Shown in pieces: positions 1-12,730 of a stretch of DNA of 64,000 nt; positions within the stretch are counted from its first letter, which is position 1; the number at the start of each line of letters is the position of its first letter. Origin of the DNA: Enoplosus armatus (lineage: Eukaryota; Chordata; Actinopteri; Centrarchiformes; Enoplosidae); contig NC_092203.1 in assembly GCF_043641665.1 (NCBI RefSeq), positions 12,418,873 through 12,482,872 of the forward strand. Direction: 5' to 3'. Position numbers and translations under genes: made by a program. A model generated the notes under the pieces. It was not told the origin of the DNA. It saw nothing but the letters and a program-made list of their open reading frames with translations, and did not search any database.

Positions 1-1383
1 TGTGATGAGGAGGCTGATTCCTCCGTTTCATCAGGCCATGAACGAGCTGCTGCTCATGGTGGACGCCGACTCGTCCGCCTTCAACAGCTACATGGTGAGA
101 CACTCGATGTGTCCCAGTTCCACGCTACGGGGAGGCAAAAATACTGCAGGAGGTGAATTTGAGTAAAATATGCGGATGTTAGCATTTAACTCAAAGCACC
201 GCAGGTTAAACTGGACTAACCAAACACTTTTGATTCTGACTGACTCTAAGAGACTCACTATAAAAGGACAGGAAGTGGCTAGCCTTGCAACAATAAGGCT
301 AAAGACAACACATAATGCAACACTCTCAGCAGGAGACCAAAGGAATATCTAATGTTGTGAATACATAAATATAAAGTCCTTCAATATAATACGACCACTT
401 TCTCAAATATTAAAGAATATGGTGGCAGCTGCTGTCTTGATGCAGGTGAAGTGATCTGTGAATTCCTCTCTTAAGATTTGTTGGTAAAATGTGTCTTTTT
501 GTTGGTAAAATGTGTCTTTTTGTTGCAGGCGGCACTGAAATTGCCAAAGAACACAGCAGAGGAAATGAAAAGGTGCATAACACAGTTTGAAGCTCCAGAT
601 AGATTTATTATATTTATTATGTTGACATATCGACAGTTTAAAGCAGATATTAGAAATACTCTTTACTAACTGTTGTTGTCAGACCAGTAGTAGTAAGTAA
701 AAGTACTACACTGTGAAAATACTCCACTGCAAGTAAAAGTCCTGCATTCAAAGCTTTACTGAAGTAAAAGTATGTAAGTATTGTCAGGATCACAGTAAAA
801 TGTTCCCTTCAGTGTTTCTATTCTATCTGATGTTTCTGGATTCATATTTCTGCTGCATTAATGTGTCTGTTGCATTTTACTGCTGTAGATGTTTCAGGTT
901 GAGCTCATTTCAACTACTTCATATACTGTTGGGTAGTTTAATCTACAGCGCTGCATCCTATCCTGTGAGATGAGGCTGATTTAGTTTCATTCAGTGACTT
1001 TTATTTATTGATTATTGATTTATTTATATTTTCTGGAGCCTGATAGTTCAAGTTATGGCTCCAGAAAAGTGTGTTGAGTGTTTTATTTAGTTTGAAATGT
1101 ACTCAGGGAAAGTAAACACTAACATGAACCCTGATGTTTGTCTGTCAGGCGAGAGGCTGCGATGCAGGAGGGTCTGCAGCGAGCGGTCGGCGTCCCGCTG
1201 GCTCTGGCTGAGAGGATCAGCGTCCTCTGGCCATCTCTTAAGGAAATGGTCGTCTACGGAAACATCGCCTGCAAGTCAGACGCTCAGGTGACACAAACAC
1301 TGATTCAACATCAGATTCTTAGTTTAGTGAAATACAACATGAAGTTCAGTAACTTTGTTGTTGCTTTTGTACATTTTGCTTTA

Positions 1384-1425
<42 letters not shown>

Positions 1426-1788
1426 AGAGTTCTGGTTTACTCTGATGTTGGTTGCATTTCCTAAAGAAAATCAAACTTGAAATAAAACCATCCCTGTAAT
1501 TCAGAGTCCTGCTTTGCCTGTGTGGTTTCAGGTGGCAGCTAAAGCTTTGGAGACGGCTGTTTTCGGTGCGTATTACAACGTCACCATCAACCTCAAAGAC
1601 ATCACGGACGACGCCTTCAAGATGGCCGTAAGTGCGTCTGCGTTTGTTTAAATGAAGTCTAATTATGAATCCTTAGCTTGTGGTTCTGTTGTTTTGTGCT
1701 GCAGACTCAGACGAGAGCGGTGGCGTTGCTGCAGGAAGCGAAGGAGAGCGCCGCCGCCGTCCTCCATGCTGCCGAGGACAGAAACTAA
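1..1788 (+). CDS. ftcd: FTCD (formimidoyltransferase-cyclodeaminase), 3' part
   Basis: Five spliced exons encode the C-terminal part of the cyclodeaminase domain: 1-94 (cut by the window edge), 529-572, 1149-1287, 1532-1627 and 1705-1788, where a TAA stop ends the frame after the residues HAAEDRN. Every junction has GT and AG and the phases agree (0, 2, 0, 0). The sequence contains the family hallmarks [14 protein letters not shown]-like [15 protein letters not shown] and the stretch around [17 protein letters not shown] is a cytosolic bifunctional enzyme of histidine breakdown: it moves the formimino group of formiminoglutamate to tetrahydrofolate and then releases ammonia to give 5,10-methenyl-THF. 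The N-terminal transferase domain and the start lie left of the window. A candidate poly(A) signal AATAAA is at 2385-2390. The identification is firm; only the exon edges are by eye. Confidence 0.93.
1385..1423. repeat. (AAT)n microsatellite in an FTCD intron
   Basis: About 13 perfect AAT units lie between the third and fourth FTCD exons visible here. Confidence 0.95.
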
Positions 1789-3130
1789 AAGCACAAGCTG
1801 AATGTGGAGCAGAGACTTCCACAAACATCTGAATTTATCTGCCAGTTCTACAACATTTAACCTCAGAATGTGACGCTCTCTGATTGAATGTATCTTGCAG
1901 CAAAGCACTCTGGGGCTCGTAGTTGACTTAACTTGTGGTTGCAGCTTTATTAAGTAGCTTCATGGTTCATGTGTCTTTATTTCATGTCCATCACAGTGTT
2001 GATAGCATCTCTGTACGAGTCTTCCTGCCTCTTTAGTTTTATGGGTTAGGGTTAGGATTACATCTCCTACATCTCCTTCCTACCAGGTCCTTTTAGTCTG
2101 CAGAGTTTTATTTTCATGAAAAATCTTCCAGTGAATTCAGAATCTCTTTTATATATTGAGTTTCAGGAACAAGACTCGTTTTTGAAATGAGTAGATTTTG
2201 TTTTACAGGAAGGTTAGAATATTCTCACTTACATGTTTTCAGACAGAAATGAGACTGAACTGCTAACAGGAAGCTAAAGCAGCTCTCAGGCTTCACATTT
2301 ATTATCATTCTTATTATTTACCTTCATTGAAAACCACATCTTTACAAGACACAGAGGCAGTGATTGTGTAATATATAACTAATCAATAAAAACAACACAA
2401 ATAAATCAAGATAAACATGAATCAAACCAGAAGTTCAATTATATCATATTGCGTTTTTATAAACAAGGTGATGTTTTCTGGTGATGTGGACTTCAGGATT
2501 AAAAGTGGGACCAAACTGTGAAATCAACTCAATAAACGACACTTCTCTTATGATAAATAGAAAACAGAGGATTTATGTAAAGCTGCATTCGATGACATGA
2601 ATATATCAGCGTGTGTGGAGTCTGGTGTTTAAAGGAGTCCTCCTGCCATTTAGTTTTATATTTTCATGAAGTGTAAAACAGATTAAAAACAAATCATCCG
2701 GACTTTCAGTCTCTCGTACGGAACAAACTCCAGAAACACTGGATCCTACATTTCCCATGAAGCACCTGCACCCTCGCTGCCTCCTAAATGCCCACTTCTT
2801 TCAGATATAATGACTGCAGAATTGGTAAGGCGGGACTTGATGTGTCAGGCTGAATGAACAGTGTGAGCTCCCTGTGCTGCTGAATCTCTCCACCAGATAA
2901 AGACAAATCAGATCAAAATCTCTTTAAACAACTTAATAAGTTGATTTGAGCTCTGAATCAAAAGTCCTCATACATCAGATAGTTCAAATACATCTTCAAA
3001 CATCCACAGCATCCGTTCATGAAGAACACGTCCAGAGAGAAAGATGTGATGCTGTCCAGGCTGTTTCCACCGCAGGGAGGAGGTTCATGCACAAACTGAG
3101 TGAAACCAGAAGTATCAGAAGAGCCAGAAA
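1789..3130. other. FTCD 3' UTR and intergenic DNA
   Basis: No coding region is supported here. The first part should be the FTCD 3' UTR; the only candidate poly(A) hexamer I noted is at 2385-2390. The rest is AT-rich single-copy-looking sequence. The short open frame near 2946-3167 has no recognisable motif. Confidence 0.5.
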
Positions 3131-3149
3131 GGCTTCACTTAGAGGCTCC

Positions 3150-3530
3150 AAGGCCTTATTCAGCTGAATACTGACGTCACCAATCATAAAAATCTCTTCA
3201 CAATGACTAACAAGGTCTGAGAAAACTTCTCCAAATTCTTCTCAAACCTTCTCAAAGGACCAGGTGGTCTAAGAGAACCACAAGGTGCAGTAATCTGAGT
3301 CTTTTGCCCTAGACAAAGTCATTTAATACAAGGCCCTCAAAGAACTTTAACACCAAGACTGGAGCTCAAATTGAAAATAGACTCATAGACGAAGGCAACA
3401 CCTCCAACTTGTTTAGTAGCGTTGGTGTAGTCGGGTGGGGAAGCTTCATTCAACAGTAGAAGACCAGGTCATCTCTCTGGCCAAAGCCAACGTCCTGGAC
3501 TATGATATTGGTAAAACTGGTGGCAGTGTG
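3150..3530 (-). mobile_element. Degraded LINE endonuclease-domain relic
   Basis: Read on the minus strand, this stretch gives in order a segment resembling the mid-part of a LINE apurinic endonuclease (about GGVAFVYESIF, near 3380-3420), then an RPPGPL segment (near 3240-3270), then a degenerate version of the core that normally ends in a GDFN-type motif. Stops and frameshifts interrupt it. The order and spacing match non-LTR retrotransposon endonucleases of fish. It lies intergenically between FTCD and the NLR gene. The family assignment is by motif only. Confidence 0.5.
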
Positions 3531-4132
3531 TGGCAGGTCCCTGCTTCTGAACATGACTGATGTGGACTGACTCACAATGTATTTACTGCCCCCCAGTGGT
3601 CACACTAAGTCACTACAACAATACAGTACACTGAAGGAGTCACACTTATTATTCAGATCGATATGTGCTAATCAGTGTTGATGACGTCATGAGGGTAGGT
3701 CATATAGTCCATATCAGTCTGACTCTCAGTATTGATTAATATGTGCTCATGATGTTCCATCCAGATTAATATGCAGCATGAAAGTTTGTATTGAAGACGT
3801 CACAGTGTGGTTAACAGCAGTCATTAATACAACTCTAATAACAATGTCCCCAGTAGAGTGCGCCACGTCAGCATCAGTGAGTCAGCTGCACTTTATTTCG
3901 CTTCGACAGAAATATAAACAAACATGAATAATATTTCACTTCCTATTCCTCTGAATCTGTTCCAGGTTTTATTTGATGGCGTGTAAAGAAGAGAGAATAT
4001 TGGATTTAATATTGAATAAACAGAAATGATGAATCGTGTCATTGTGCAGGCTAGAAAAAAATAAATGATGTTAGACGTTGAATTGAGCTCCAAAATGTCG
4101 CCTCCAGTGACTGAACAACAACACCCCTCCCA

Positions 4133-5185
4133 TTAGAGTTGTGACGTTCACGAACGAACCGAATCTATTGACCAGCTCTTTAACACGAACGATGGGAACC
4201 GAGTCGCAGTTGCGAGCCGTTCTTTTTTCTTTTTTTTTTTGTTGTTGCTGTGTTTCACACAGATGCACACACAAGCTCCTCCTTTGCTACTCCACTGAGT
4301 GAGATGGAGAACAGGCACAAGGTGAGGAGCGCAGCAGAGTACACGTGCGGTGCTTATTTGATATGCAAATATGGCAGTTGGCCACACTGCCTTCAAGTGA
4401 GTGCCTCAGAGGCAGGCCGGTCAATAGATTAGTGATGGGAATTTAAAAAAAGAGCCGGATCATTTGGCTCAGCTCATCAAGAAGAGCCGGCTCTTTCGCC
4501 TCCCAAACGGCTCTTCATTTTACCACTTATACCTTTTATAATTCAGCCAAATTTAGCGCTGTTTTACTATTCAATATTATGTTATTGAATAATTTAAGTG
4601 ATATATGTGTACACAAATCATAAGTCATACTTCGTACTGAAGTACAGCTTTAAAAGTAAAAATTACATTTTCTAATATTGTAGGAAAGCTCCACTGGTTA
4701 GGAAATTTGCGAACAATATGGGGTGTCTTGTCAGGACACGGGAGGCAGCCATATGCTTTAAATTGTTTATCTCTGAAGCAGGCACTTTAAAGGCAGCTAC
4801 ACAGGCACAGTAGGTGTGGTTTTGCTGTCAGTGACGCACAGGAACTGTGTTAAACGAGCTCAATCAGCTGTTTTGCCGTCTCTGTAGATCACGGTGAGAG
4901 GTGGGAAAACGAAACTTAACTCTGCCTGCAGACTGGTGCGAGCCCTGTGCAGAGGGCGTTGCCTAACAACGAGGTAAGCATCATTGTCCGAGCCTGTGGC
5001 ACAAATATCAATAATCGATATCATTCTGCCTTGTATTACTTTACAAAAAAAAAAAAATGGCTCGGTAGCGGACAGGAGCCGGCTCCCATCGTTCATTTAA
5101 AAGAGCCGGCTCTTTGAACCTGCTCGTTCGCGACCGACACATCACTACAATAGATTCAGTTTGTTCATGAACATCACAACTCTAG
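4133..5185. mobile_element. Inverted-repeat DNA transposon (outer copy, interrupted)
   Basis: The left end (4133 onward, TTAGAGTTGTGACGTTCACG) and the right end (5156-5185, finishing CATCACAACTCTAG) are near-perfect inverted repeats of about 38 bp with a few transitions. Without the inner insertion the element would be about 330 bp, so it is a non-autonomous MITE. No matching target duplication was seen at its outer flanks. It is split by the hAT-like element at 4430-5147. No transposase is encoded. Confidence 0.75.
4430..5147. mobile_element. Non-autonomous hAT-type element with 8-bp target duplication
   Basis: The element begins TAGTGATGGGA and ends ACATCACTA, giving short terminal inverted repeats. 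Subterminal copies of AGAGCCGGCTCTTT sit near both ends (about 4485 and 5101). It is flanked by a perfect 8-bp direct repeat, CAATAGAT, at 4422-4429 and 5148-5155. The TAGTGATG/CATCACTA termini, the 8-bp duplication and the GAGCCGGCTC motifs fit the hAT superfamily. There is no transposase frame, so it was mobilised in trans. It sits inside the outer inverted-repeat element and is therefore younger. Confidence 0.85.
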
Positions 5186-5608
5186 TACCTCAGTATGCAG
5201 CGGTCTCAGGAAGGGGGAGGACACGCTTCATTTGAACAAAGTTTTTTTAGGTGTTGCATCAATAACATAAGTCATGGTAGCTTTATTTACACACACACAT
5301 TTTATACAAAGGGTAAATCCAAAATTGTGATCTCACTGTCAAAGCAGAGGGATATGGCGCCACCTTGTGGAATGTTTACAATGAATGCAGATCAGACATT
5401 AAAATCTAGTCCACACATGCCAAATGAAATTATAATCAATATTTCAGAATAATTCAAGATATCAAATCCAAATCTTACCCTATCATTCCTCCCAGTGATT
5501 ATTTCCTGGATAAAATGAGTTACCCCCAGGCTGGCTTCTTAAAAATAAATAAATATAAAAATGAGCCAGTCTTTTGAACGGTCTACCTCCCATCCTGTTT
5601 CCGGATAA

Positions 5609-5628
5609 AGTTTACTTTCACTTTCTGT
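5609..5628 (-). promoter_or_regulatory. ISRE/IRF-like element at NLR gene promoter
   Basis: The minus strand reads GAAAGTGAAAGT (plus 5614-5625), which has the GAAANNGAAA core of an interferon-stimulated response element; further GTAAA follows. An ETS-like TTTCCGGATA lies just upstream (about 5598-5607). It stands about 35 bp before a consensus splice donor (CAAG then GTAATG at 5662) that could end a non-coding first exon of the NLR gene. That this exon is used, and that the site is functional, are inferences. Confidence 0.45.
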
Positions 5629-6372
5629 CCTCTTGGTGCTGCTTCTTTCCTCCATTTCAAGGTAATGTAACCGGCATGTTTCACTGTTTCACACTTTTAT
5701 GACTCTTTGCTCGTCTTGTTGGCGCTAACTGCTGTTAGCTTGTAGCAGTAAAAACAGTACAGTAGTTGAACACAGAGTCGTTATTACTGTGTAGCTCCAC
5801 TTCCTGATGACTGAAGGCAGCTTTTCCTGCCTGAAGCAGCCTGTGGAGGAGGCGGAGACGAGCCGCTGCTCTCCCGCTGTCTGAGCCACTAAAGGCGGCT
5901 TCAGAACAGCTGTTTGTGTCGGTGAATGGTCTGTCGTTATATTTCAGTCAGTATGGGGGTCATGTTTTAATCTTCCAACAGAAACTAGTGTTGCTTCTGT
6001 ATGTCAGTTGCAATGTTACATGTAAGTACATGTTGTTAATAATACTTTTTGTACTTAAGTCAAACTTTGAATGCAGGACTTTTACTTTGAACAGGGTATT
6101 TTCTCAGTGTTGTATTTGTGAGTACTTGTTGTACCACTTCCTCATGGGAACTTTGTTGTTTCAGAGCTTCTTCTCTGTCCAATAACAAACCACACGTCAC
6201 ATGAAGATGAAATGTTTCTCTGCTGGTCAAGTCATGTGGCGCCATCTGATGGTGCCAAAGTGAACTGCAGGATGTCAGATGACATGATTTCAGCCCATGT
6301 GCAGATGACTGATTTGTGTTTCCTCTCCAGATGAAAGTGTGTGTGAGCTGATGTGGATGTGAGTTCAGCAGC

Positions 6373-9300
6373 ATGAGTCAGTGTGAGGACAGAGAGGAGG
6401 GAGTCCCTCCATCTAAAACCACTCTGCGTGGGGACCATGACAACCAGACCAAAGCTCCGAGGTGAGATGAGGATCTCTAACTGTCCATGACTCTTCTCCA
6501 TGTCGGAGCTCAGCACTCAAATCACTCCACCATCATTATTCACAGTCAAAGCTCTGTGTGTGTTGTGTTGAAGCCCAGAGCAGCAGAGACCAGACTCTCC
6601 TGGACCTGGACCCAGCTGCGTGTCCTTAAAGAGTGATTGGTCCATGGAGCAACCACTACTTTTTAAAGGGCATGTTTTCCCAAGCACAGAGTAAGTCAGA
6701 GTGACCAGTCAAATAATCACCTCATTAACTTTAAAGGACGACAACCGTCTGCCACAAAGAGGTCAGCTGTTAATAACATTAAAATATTGCTGATTCATGT
6801 TTTAACTTATTTATCCAGAGAAGCTTTAATAAACCTGTATGTTTATTTTCAGCATCGTTGTTCTTCACATACATTTATATTCTCACATCTGAAGGCTGCT
6901 CAGTATAACCAGTCTTCAACTCTTGACTTCAGTTGAACATTTTCTCCACACACACGTTCTGACTATTGTCTGATGATTGCATGAGTATAAAACAGTGATT
7001 GTATTGAAGCTAACAGATGCTAAGCTGCTAACAAAGGCTAACCCTGATTCCAGCCAAACCAACTTCTGTAAACAACACCTGTACCTGTTTGCTTACATGT
7101 AGCTCAGGAAAGTACATTCTGCTTTTCATTTGACACACAGTTCAGGGTGACATCACCCTTAGCTTTGGTTTGATCCAGTATTCTCTGGTTTTCTCTTTGG
7201 TGTTCTGGATGTTTCTCTTATTTCACCTGCTACAAGTTCATTGTGACTCACTACCAATTTACACTGGACAGGTAGCATCCAGTTAGCTTGTGTGAGCTGA
7301 ACGTTGCTGCACAGAAATGCAGACTGGACTGTTGATTCACAGTGGGATCAGCAGTACGACCAACACTTGAATGTCAGGGGAAACCATCTGATTCAATGTT
7401 GTAATCAACACTTTAACTCAAAGGACATTTAGCTTGTGTTTGTCACTGTGTGGACAGACATAATGTGAGCTCATTCTTCATGACTCCTCCACAGAGTGGA
7501 CCAGGACAGCTCAGAGGTTCCCAGTGGTCAGCCTGCCCAGCAGCATCAAACACGCCTGGACTCCATATTTATGGTCTGTACAAGTACAACAAGTACTTTT
7601 ACATCTATTCTGTTCACAATAATCTCCATGCTGCACTTTTAGACCAGTGGACTGTCAGTCTGTCCAACATGGATCTGATTTGTTTGGTTCCATGATTTTA
7701 GTTTGATTGTGTCATTCATATAATATTCTGTTCCAGCTGCTGGAGAAGAACATTGTCACTTTTGTGAAGAACGAGCTGAAGAAGATCCAGAAGGATCTGA
7801 GTTCAGATTACCCAGAATGCTCAGAGAGTCAGAGGGAGGATGAGGAGGTGTTGGACGGTGAGGATGAAGAGCAGAGGAAGAGCAGCAGAGAAGCATTTCT
7901 GAAGATCACAGTGAACTTCCTGAGGAGAATGAAGCAGGAGGAGCTGGCTGACTGTCTGCAGAGCAGTAAGAGGATTTCTCCACAGATTTAACATGATGGA
8001 TAAATGGGACATTTACTAATGTCTCAAGAGATGGACGGAAATATGTTTATATATGCAATCTTTAGGGGAATTAAATTGTTATATTTTCTTTATAAATCAC
8101 TTATTGATCTTATTTGTTGTGTCTTCATTCAGAACATCCTGTTCCAGTTTGTCAGCATAAACTTAAATCTAACCTGAAGAAGAAGTTCCAGTGCGTGTTT
8201 GAGGGGATTGCTAAAGCAGGAAACCCAACCCCTCTGAACCAGATCTACACAGAGCTCTACATCACAGAGGGAGGGACTGGAGGGGTCAATGATGAACACG
8301 AGGTCAGACAGATTGAAACAGCATCCAGGAAACCAGACACACCAGAAACAACAATCAGACAAGAAGACATCTTTAAACCCTCACCTGGAAGAGACGAACC
8401 AATCAGAACAGTGATGACAAAGGGAGTGGCTGGCATTGGGAAAACAGTCTTAACACAGAAGTTCACTCTGGACTGGGCTGAAGACAAAGCCAACCAGGAC
8501 ATACACTTCACATTTCCATTCACCTTCAGAGAGCTGAATGTGCTGAAAGAGAAAAAGTACAGCTTGGTGGAACTTGTTCATCACTTCTTTACTGAAACCA
8601 AAGAGGCAGGAATCTGCAGGTTTGAAGAGTTCCAGGTTGTGTTCATCTTTGACGGTCTGGATGAGTGTCGACTTCCTCTGGACTTCCACAACAAAGAGAT
8701 CCTGACTGATGTTACAGAGTCCACCTCAGTGGATGTGTTGCTGACAAACCTCATCAGGGGGAACCTGCTTCCCTCTGCTCGCCTCTGGATAACCACACGA
8801 CCTGCAGCAGCCAATCAGATCCCTCCTGGATATGTTGACATGGTGACAGAGGTCAGAGGGTTCACTGACCCACAGAAGCAGGAGTACTTCAGGAAGAGAT
8901 TCAGAGATGACAAGCAGGCCAGCAGAATCATCTCCCACATCAAGACCTCACGAAGCCTCCACATCATGTGCCACATCCCAGTCTTCTGCTGGATCACTGC
9001 TACAGTTCTGGAGGACGTGTTGAAGACCAGAGAGGGAGGAGAGCTGCCCAAGACCCTGACTGAGATGTACATCCACTTCCTGGTGGTTCAGTCCAAACTG
9101 AAGAACATCAAGTATGATGGAGGAGCAGAGACAGATCCGCACTGGAGTCCAGAGACCAGGAAGATGATTGAGTCTCTGGGAAAACTGGCTTTTGAGCAGC
9201 TGCAGAAAGGCAACCTGATCTTCTATGAATCAGACCTGACAGAGTGTGGCATCGATATCAGAGCAGCCTCAGTGTACTCAGGAGTGTTCACACAGATCTT

Positions 9301-12300
9301 TAAAGAGGAGAGAGGACTGTACCAGGACAAGGTGTTCAGCTTCGTCCATCTGAGCGTTCAGGAGTTTCTGGCTGCTCTTCATGTCCATCTGACATTCATC
9401 AACTCTGGTGTCAATCTGCTGTCAGAAAAACAATCAACCTCCCAGAAGTCTGAAACAAGAGAGACACAGTTCTACCAGAGTGCTGTGGACAAGGCCTTAC
9501 AGAGTCCAAATGGACACCTGGACTTGTTCCTCCGCTTCCTCCTGGGACTTTCACTCGAGTCCAATCAGACTCTCTTACGAGGCCTGCTGACACAGACAGG
9601 AAGTGGCTCACTGACCAATCAGGTAACGGTCAAGTACATCAAGAAGAAGATCGAGGAGACTCCCTCTGCAGAGAAAAGCATCAATCTGTTCCACTGTCTG
9701 AATGAACTGAATGATCGTTCTCTAGTGGAGCAGATCCAACAGTCCCTGAGATCAGGAAGACTCTCCACAGATAATCTCTCTCCTGCTCAGTGGTCAGCTC
9801 TGGTCTTCATCTTACTGTCATCAGAAAAAGATCTGGATGTGTTTGACCTGAAGAAATACTCTGCTTCAGAGGAGGCTCTTCTGAGGCTGCTGCCAGTGGT
9901 CAAAACCTCCAAGAAAGCTCTGTAAGTGGGATTTATTCATCAAGAAATACTCTGCTGTATTTCAACTGGAGAGAAGAATGAATAACTTATTGCTTGTTTC
10001 CTTTCTGTTGTCTCTCCAGACTGAGTGGCTGTAACCTCTCAGAGAGAAGCTGTGAAGCTCTATCCTCAGTTCTCAGCTCCCAGTCCTCTAGTCTGAGAGA
10101 GCTGGACCTGAGTGACAACAACCTGCAGGATCCAGGAGTGAAGTTGCTGTCTGCTGGACTGAAGAGTCCACAGTGTACTCTGGAAACTCTCAGGTCTGGA
10201 TTAATTAACCCATTCAACTGAAGACCATTTAAAATCTGATTTACATTAGTAGACAAACAGCTAACATGTGTAGGTTTGTGTCTGCAAATATTATTTGTCA
10301 AATGAGTTTCAACTCTTAAACTTCAGTAGTTTTTAAAGAATTACTTTCCATGAAGAGTTTTCATCATTTTCTCTTGTTTTTTTTGTTTTTTGTTGAATTA
10401 CTTGCCTCATTGATTCACCACCTTTGTGTGGTATGTCAGTTAGATAATTTACATTCCCAAATGTCTGTATAGCCATACTAAGGAGTATTTTTTCAGGTCC
10501 ATCCACAGTGTAGACAATGATCCATCCATGGATCTATGTCTTTCTGAAGCTCCGTCATAAATTTACATTTTATCCAGTCATATAATTTTATGACACCCGT
10601 TTCGATCCTTGTTGTTTTACCTACATATTTTAACTGGGTAGAAGGTCTTAGTCATTGGATGAACCTGAACCTGCTACCACCACCACACAAGGACTGTGAA
10701 CGTGCATATTCACAAATGAAGGACAATATTCACCACTTGGAGACAGAAATCCGGGAAAAGGACAGGATGACCGAAGATTTCGTTTGGGTCGCCTCTGCCC
10801 AGACAAAGCATATCTTTTATATGCAGTCGTCTGACACAGGAGTTGAACAGTTTGATGGCCACAGGCAGGAATGATTTCCTGTGGCGCTCCGTTGTACATT
10901 TGGGAGGAATGAGTCTCCCACTGAAGCTGCTCTTGTGCCTGACCAGTACGACATGGAGAGGATATGAAACATTGTCCAAGATGGCCCACAGCTTGGACAG
11001 CATCCTCCTCTCTGACACCACTGTCAGAGAGTTCAGCTCCACCCCCAGAACGTCACTGGCCTTGCGGATCAGTTTGTTGAGTCTGTTGGAGTCCGCCACC
11101 CTCAGCCTGCTGCCCCAGCATGCAACAGTATAGAGGATAGCACTGGCCACCACAGACTCATAAAACATCCTCAGCATAGTCCGGCAGATGTTTATTGTCA
11201 AAACAAAACAATGACATCAGATAAGCTGCCATGCGTGTTGTTCTATGTGTTTGCAGGCTGTCAGGCTGTGAGATCACAGAGGAAGGCTGTGCTTCTCTGG
11301 CCTCAGCTCTGAGCTCCAACCCCTCCCATCTGAGAGAGCTGGACCTGAGCTACAATCATCCAGGAGACTCAGGAGTGGTGCTGCTGTCTGCTGGACTGGA
11401 GGATCCACACTGGAGACTGGACACTCTCAGGTATGAAGAGGCCTGCTGCAGCCACAGACAGTCAGTTTCAGAACTCAGAAAAACATAACTGTGTAAACAT
11501 GGACATTACATTCCTCTCATAGTAGTGTAATGTCCATGTGTCCATGCTGAAAGAGGATGTGCTGGTCTGACCCCCCTCCTCCTTTCAGGGTGGAGCCTGC
11601 TGGAGTCCGATGGTTGAGACCAGGTCTGAGGAAGTGTAAGTGTGTCTTTCATTTGATTCATGAAAACAAAGCAGCACACATTCAACCGTCTTCAGACTGT
11701 GACATCACTCATTCAGATCATGATGTCATCATCAAAGTGTCAATAATGAACAGATGATAGATTAATAACTGCAGCTGTATTGTGTCTCGTTCTCTCCATC
11801 AGATTCCTGTGAACTCACACTCGACACAAACACAGCACACAGAAACCTCAAAGTGTCTGACAACAACAGGAAGGCGACATATGTGAGAGAGGAGGATCAG
11901 TCATATCCTGATCATCCAGACAGGTTTGACCGGTGTCCTCAGCTGCTGTGTAGAACTGGTCTGACTGGTCGCTGTTACTGGGAGGTCGAGTGGAGAGGAA
12001 GAATTTCTATATCAGTGAGTTACAGAGGAATCAGCAGGAAAGGAGACAGTGAAGACTGTGTGCTTGGAGAGAATGATCAGTCCTGGAGTCTCATCTGCTA
12101 TGATGATAATTACACTGTCTGGCACAATAACAGAAGAACATCCATCGCTGCCACCTCCTCCTTCTCCTCCTCCACCTCTGTCTCTGACAGAGTAGCAGTG
12201 TATGTGGACTGTCCTGCTGGCACTCTGTCTTTCTACAGAGTCTTCTCTGACACACTGATCCACCTCCACACCTTCAACACTACATTCACTGAGCCTCTTT

Positions 12301-12371
12301 ATTCTGGCTTTGGGTTTGGAGTTGGGTTCTGGTCCATGTCTGGTTCCTCAGTGTCTCTGTGTTCTCTGTAG
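6373..12371 (+). CDS. NLR-C-type protein: FISNA-NACHT-LRR-PRY/SPRY
   Basis: Eight coding exons, 6373-6461, 7495-7573, 7737-7965, 8133-9921, 10020-10193, 11257-11430, 11589-11635 and 11803-12371 (TAG stop), splice in consistent phase to 1049 residues. Exons 1-3 (1-132) give a short fish-specific leader and a helical segment. The large exon 4 carries FISNA (about 134-205) and NACHT with Walker A GVAGIGKT (230-237) and Walker B FIFDGLDE (303-310), then the winged-helix region. Exons 5 and 6 are the standard 174-bp LRR exons. Exon 8 is a PRY-SPRY (B30.2) domain. This is the large fish NLR-C (NLRC3/NLRP12-like) class of cytosolic immune receptors; the ligand is unknown. No PYD or CARD is evident. 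The gene looks intact, though two LRR exons is few. A 5' UTR segment probably starts at 6331 after a TCTCCAG acceptor. Confidence 0.9.
10840..11195 (-). mobile_element. LINE (L2/CR1-like) reverse-transcriptase C-terminal fragment, copy A
   Basis: The minus strand encodes a C-terminal RT-ORF segment that includes [35 protein letters not shown] and [17 protein letters not shown]. It is nearly identical to part of the longer copy at 32762-33890. It is truncated at both ends and lacks the 3' tail. It lies in the intron between the two LRR exons of the NLR gene, in antisense orientation. Confidence 0.85.
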
Positions 12372-12655
12372 GGGGGAGAGTCTCCTCCTGTTAGAGAAAC
12401 ATTCTACTGAACAGATCACTTGAGTCTGTACAGGATCATAGTTAAAGAAATCTTTCATGTTGTTGGAATAAATGAATCAATGAACTTTGTACAAAATAAT
12501 TGAAAGTGATTGAAAAGATTCCTCGTTTACTTTGTAAACTTCTTCCACTTCCAGTCCTTTCAAGATGGAAGCTGCAATCATTAAATGGTGGAGATGCCGT
12601 TGACTTGTACCTTCTGTCATGTTGAGTCTTGAATTCTGGCTCTTGTTCCAATAAA
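12372..12655 (+). other. 3' UTR of the NLR gene with poly(A) signal
   Basis: Non-coding sequence follows the TAG stop. An AATAAA hexamer at 12650-12655 is the most likely poly(A) signal, giving a 3' UTR of about 0.3 kb. Confidence 0.55.
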
Positions 12656-12730
12656 AGCAGAAAATTACTGTGAGTGTGATTGTTGTCTTTCTCAGGTCAG
12701 GACTACTGAGCTGATTCAGCTGACAGATAC

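Noticed and set aside
8129..9611. Several minus-strand open frames of 60-90 codons opposite the NACHT exon
   Set aside because: They are shadows of the strongly coding plus strand.
10590..10874. Plus-strand frame reading [21 protein letters not shown] with coiled-coil look
   Set aside because: It runs into the antisense LINE fragment at 10840 and lies in an NLR intron. It may be another decayed element, but I could not tie it to a family.
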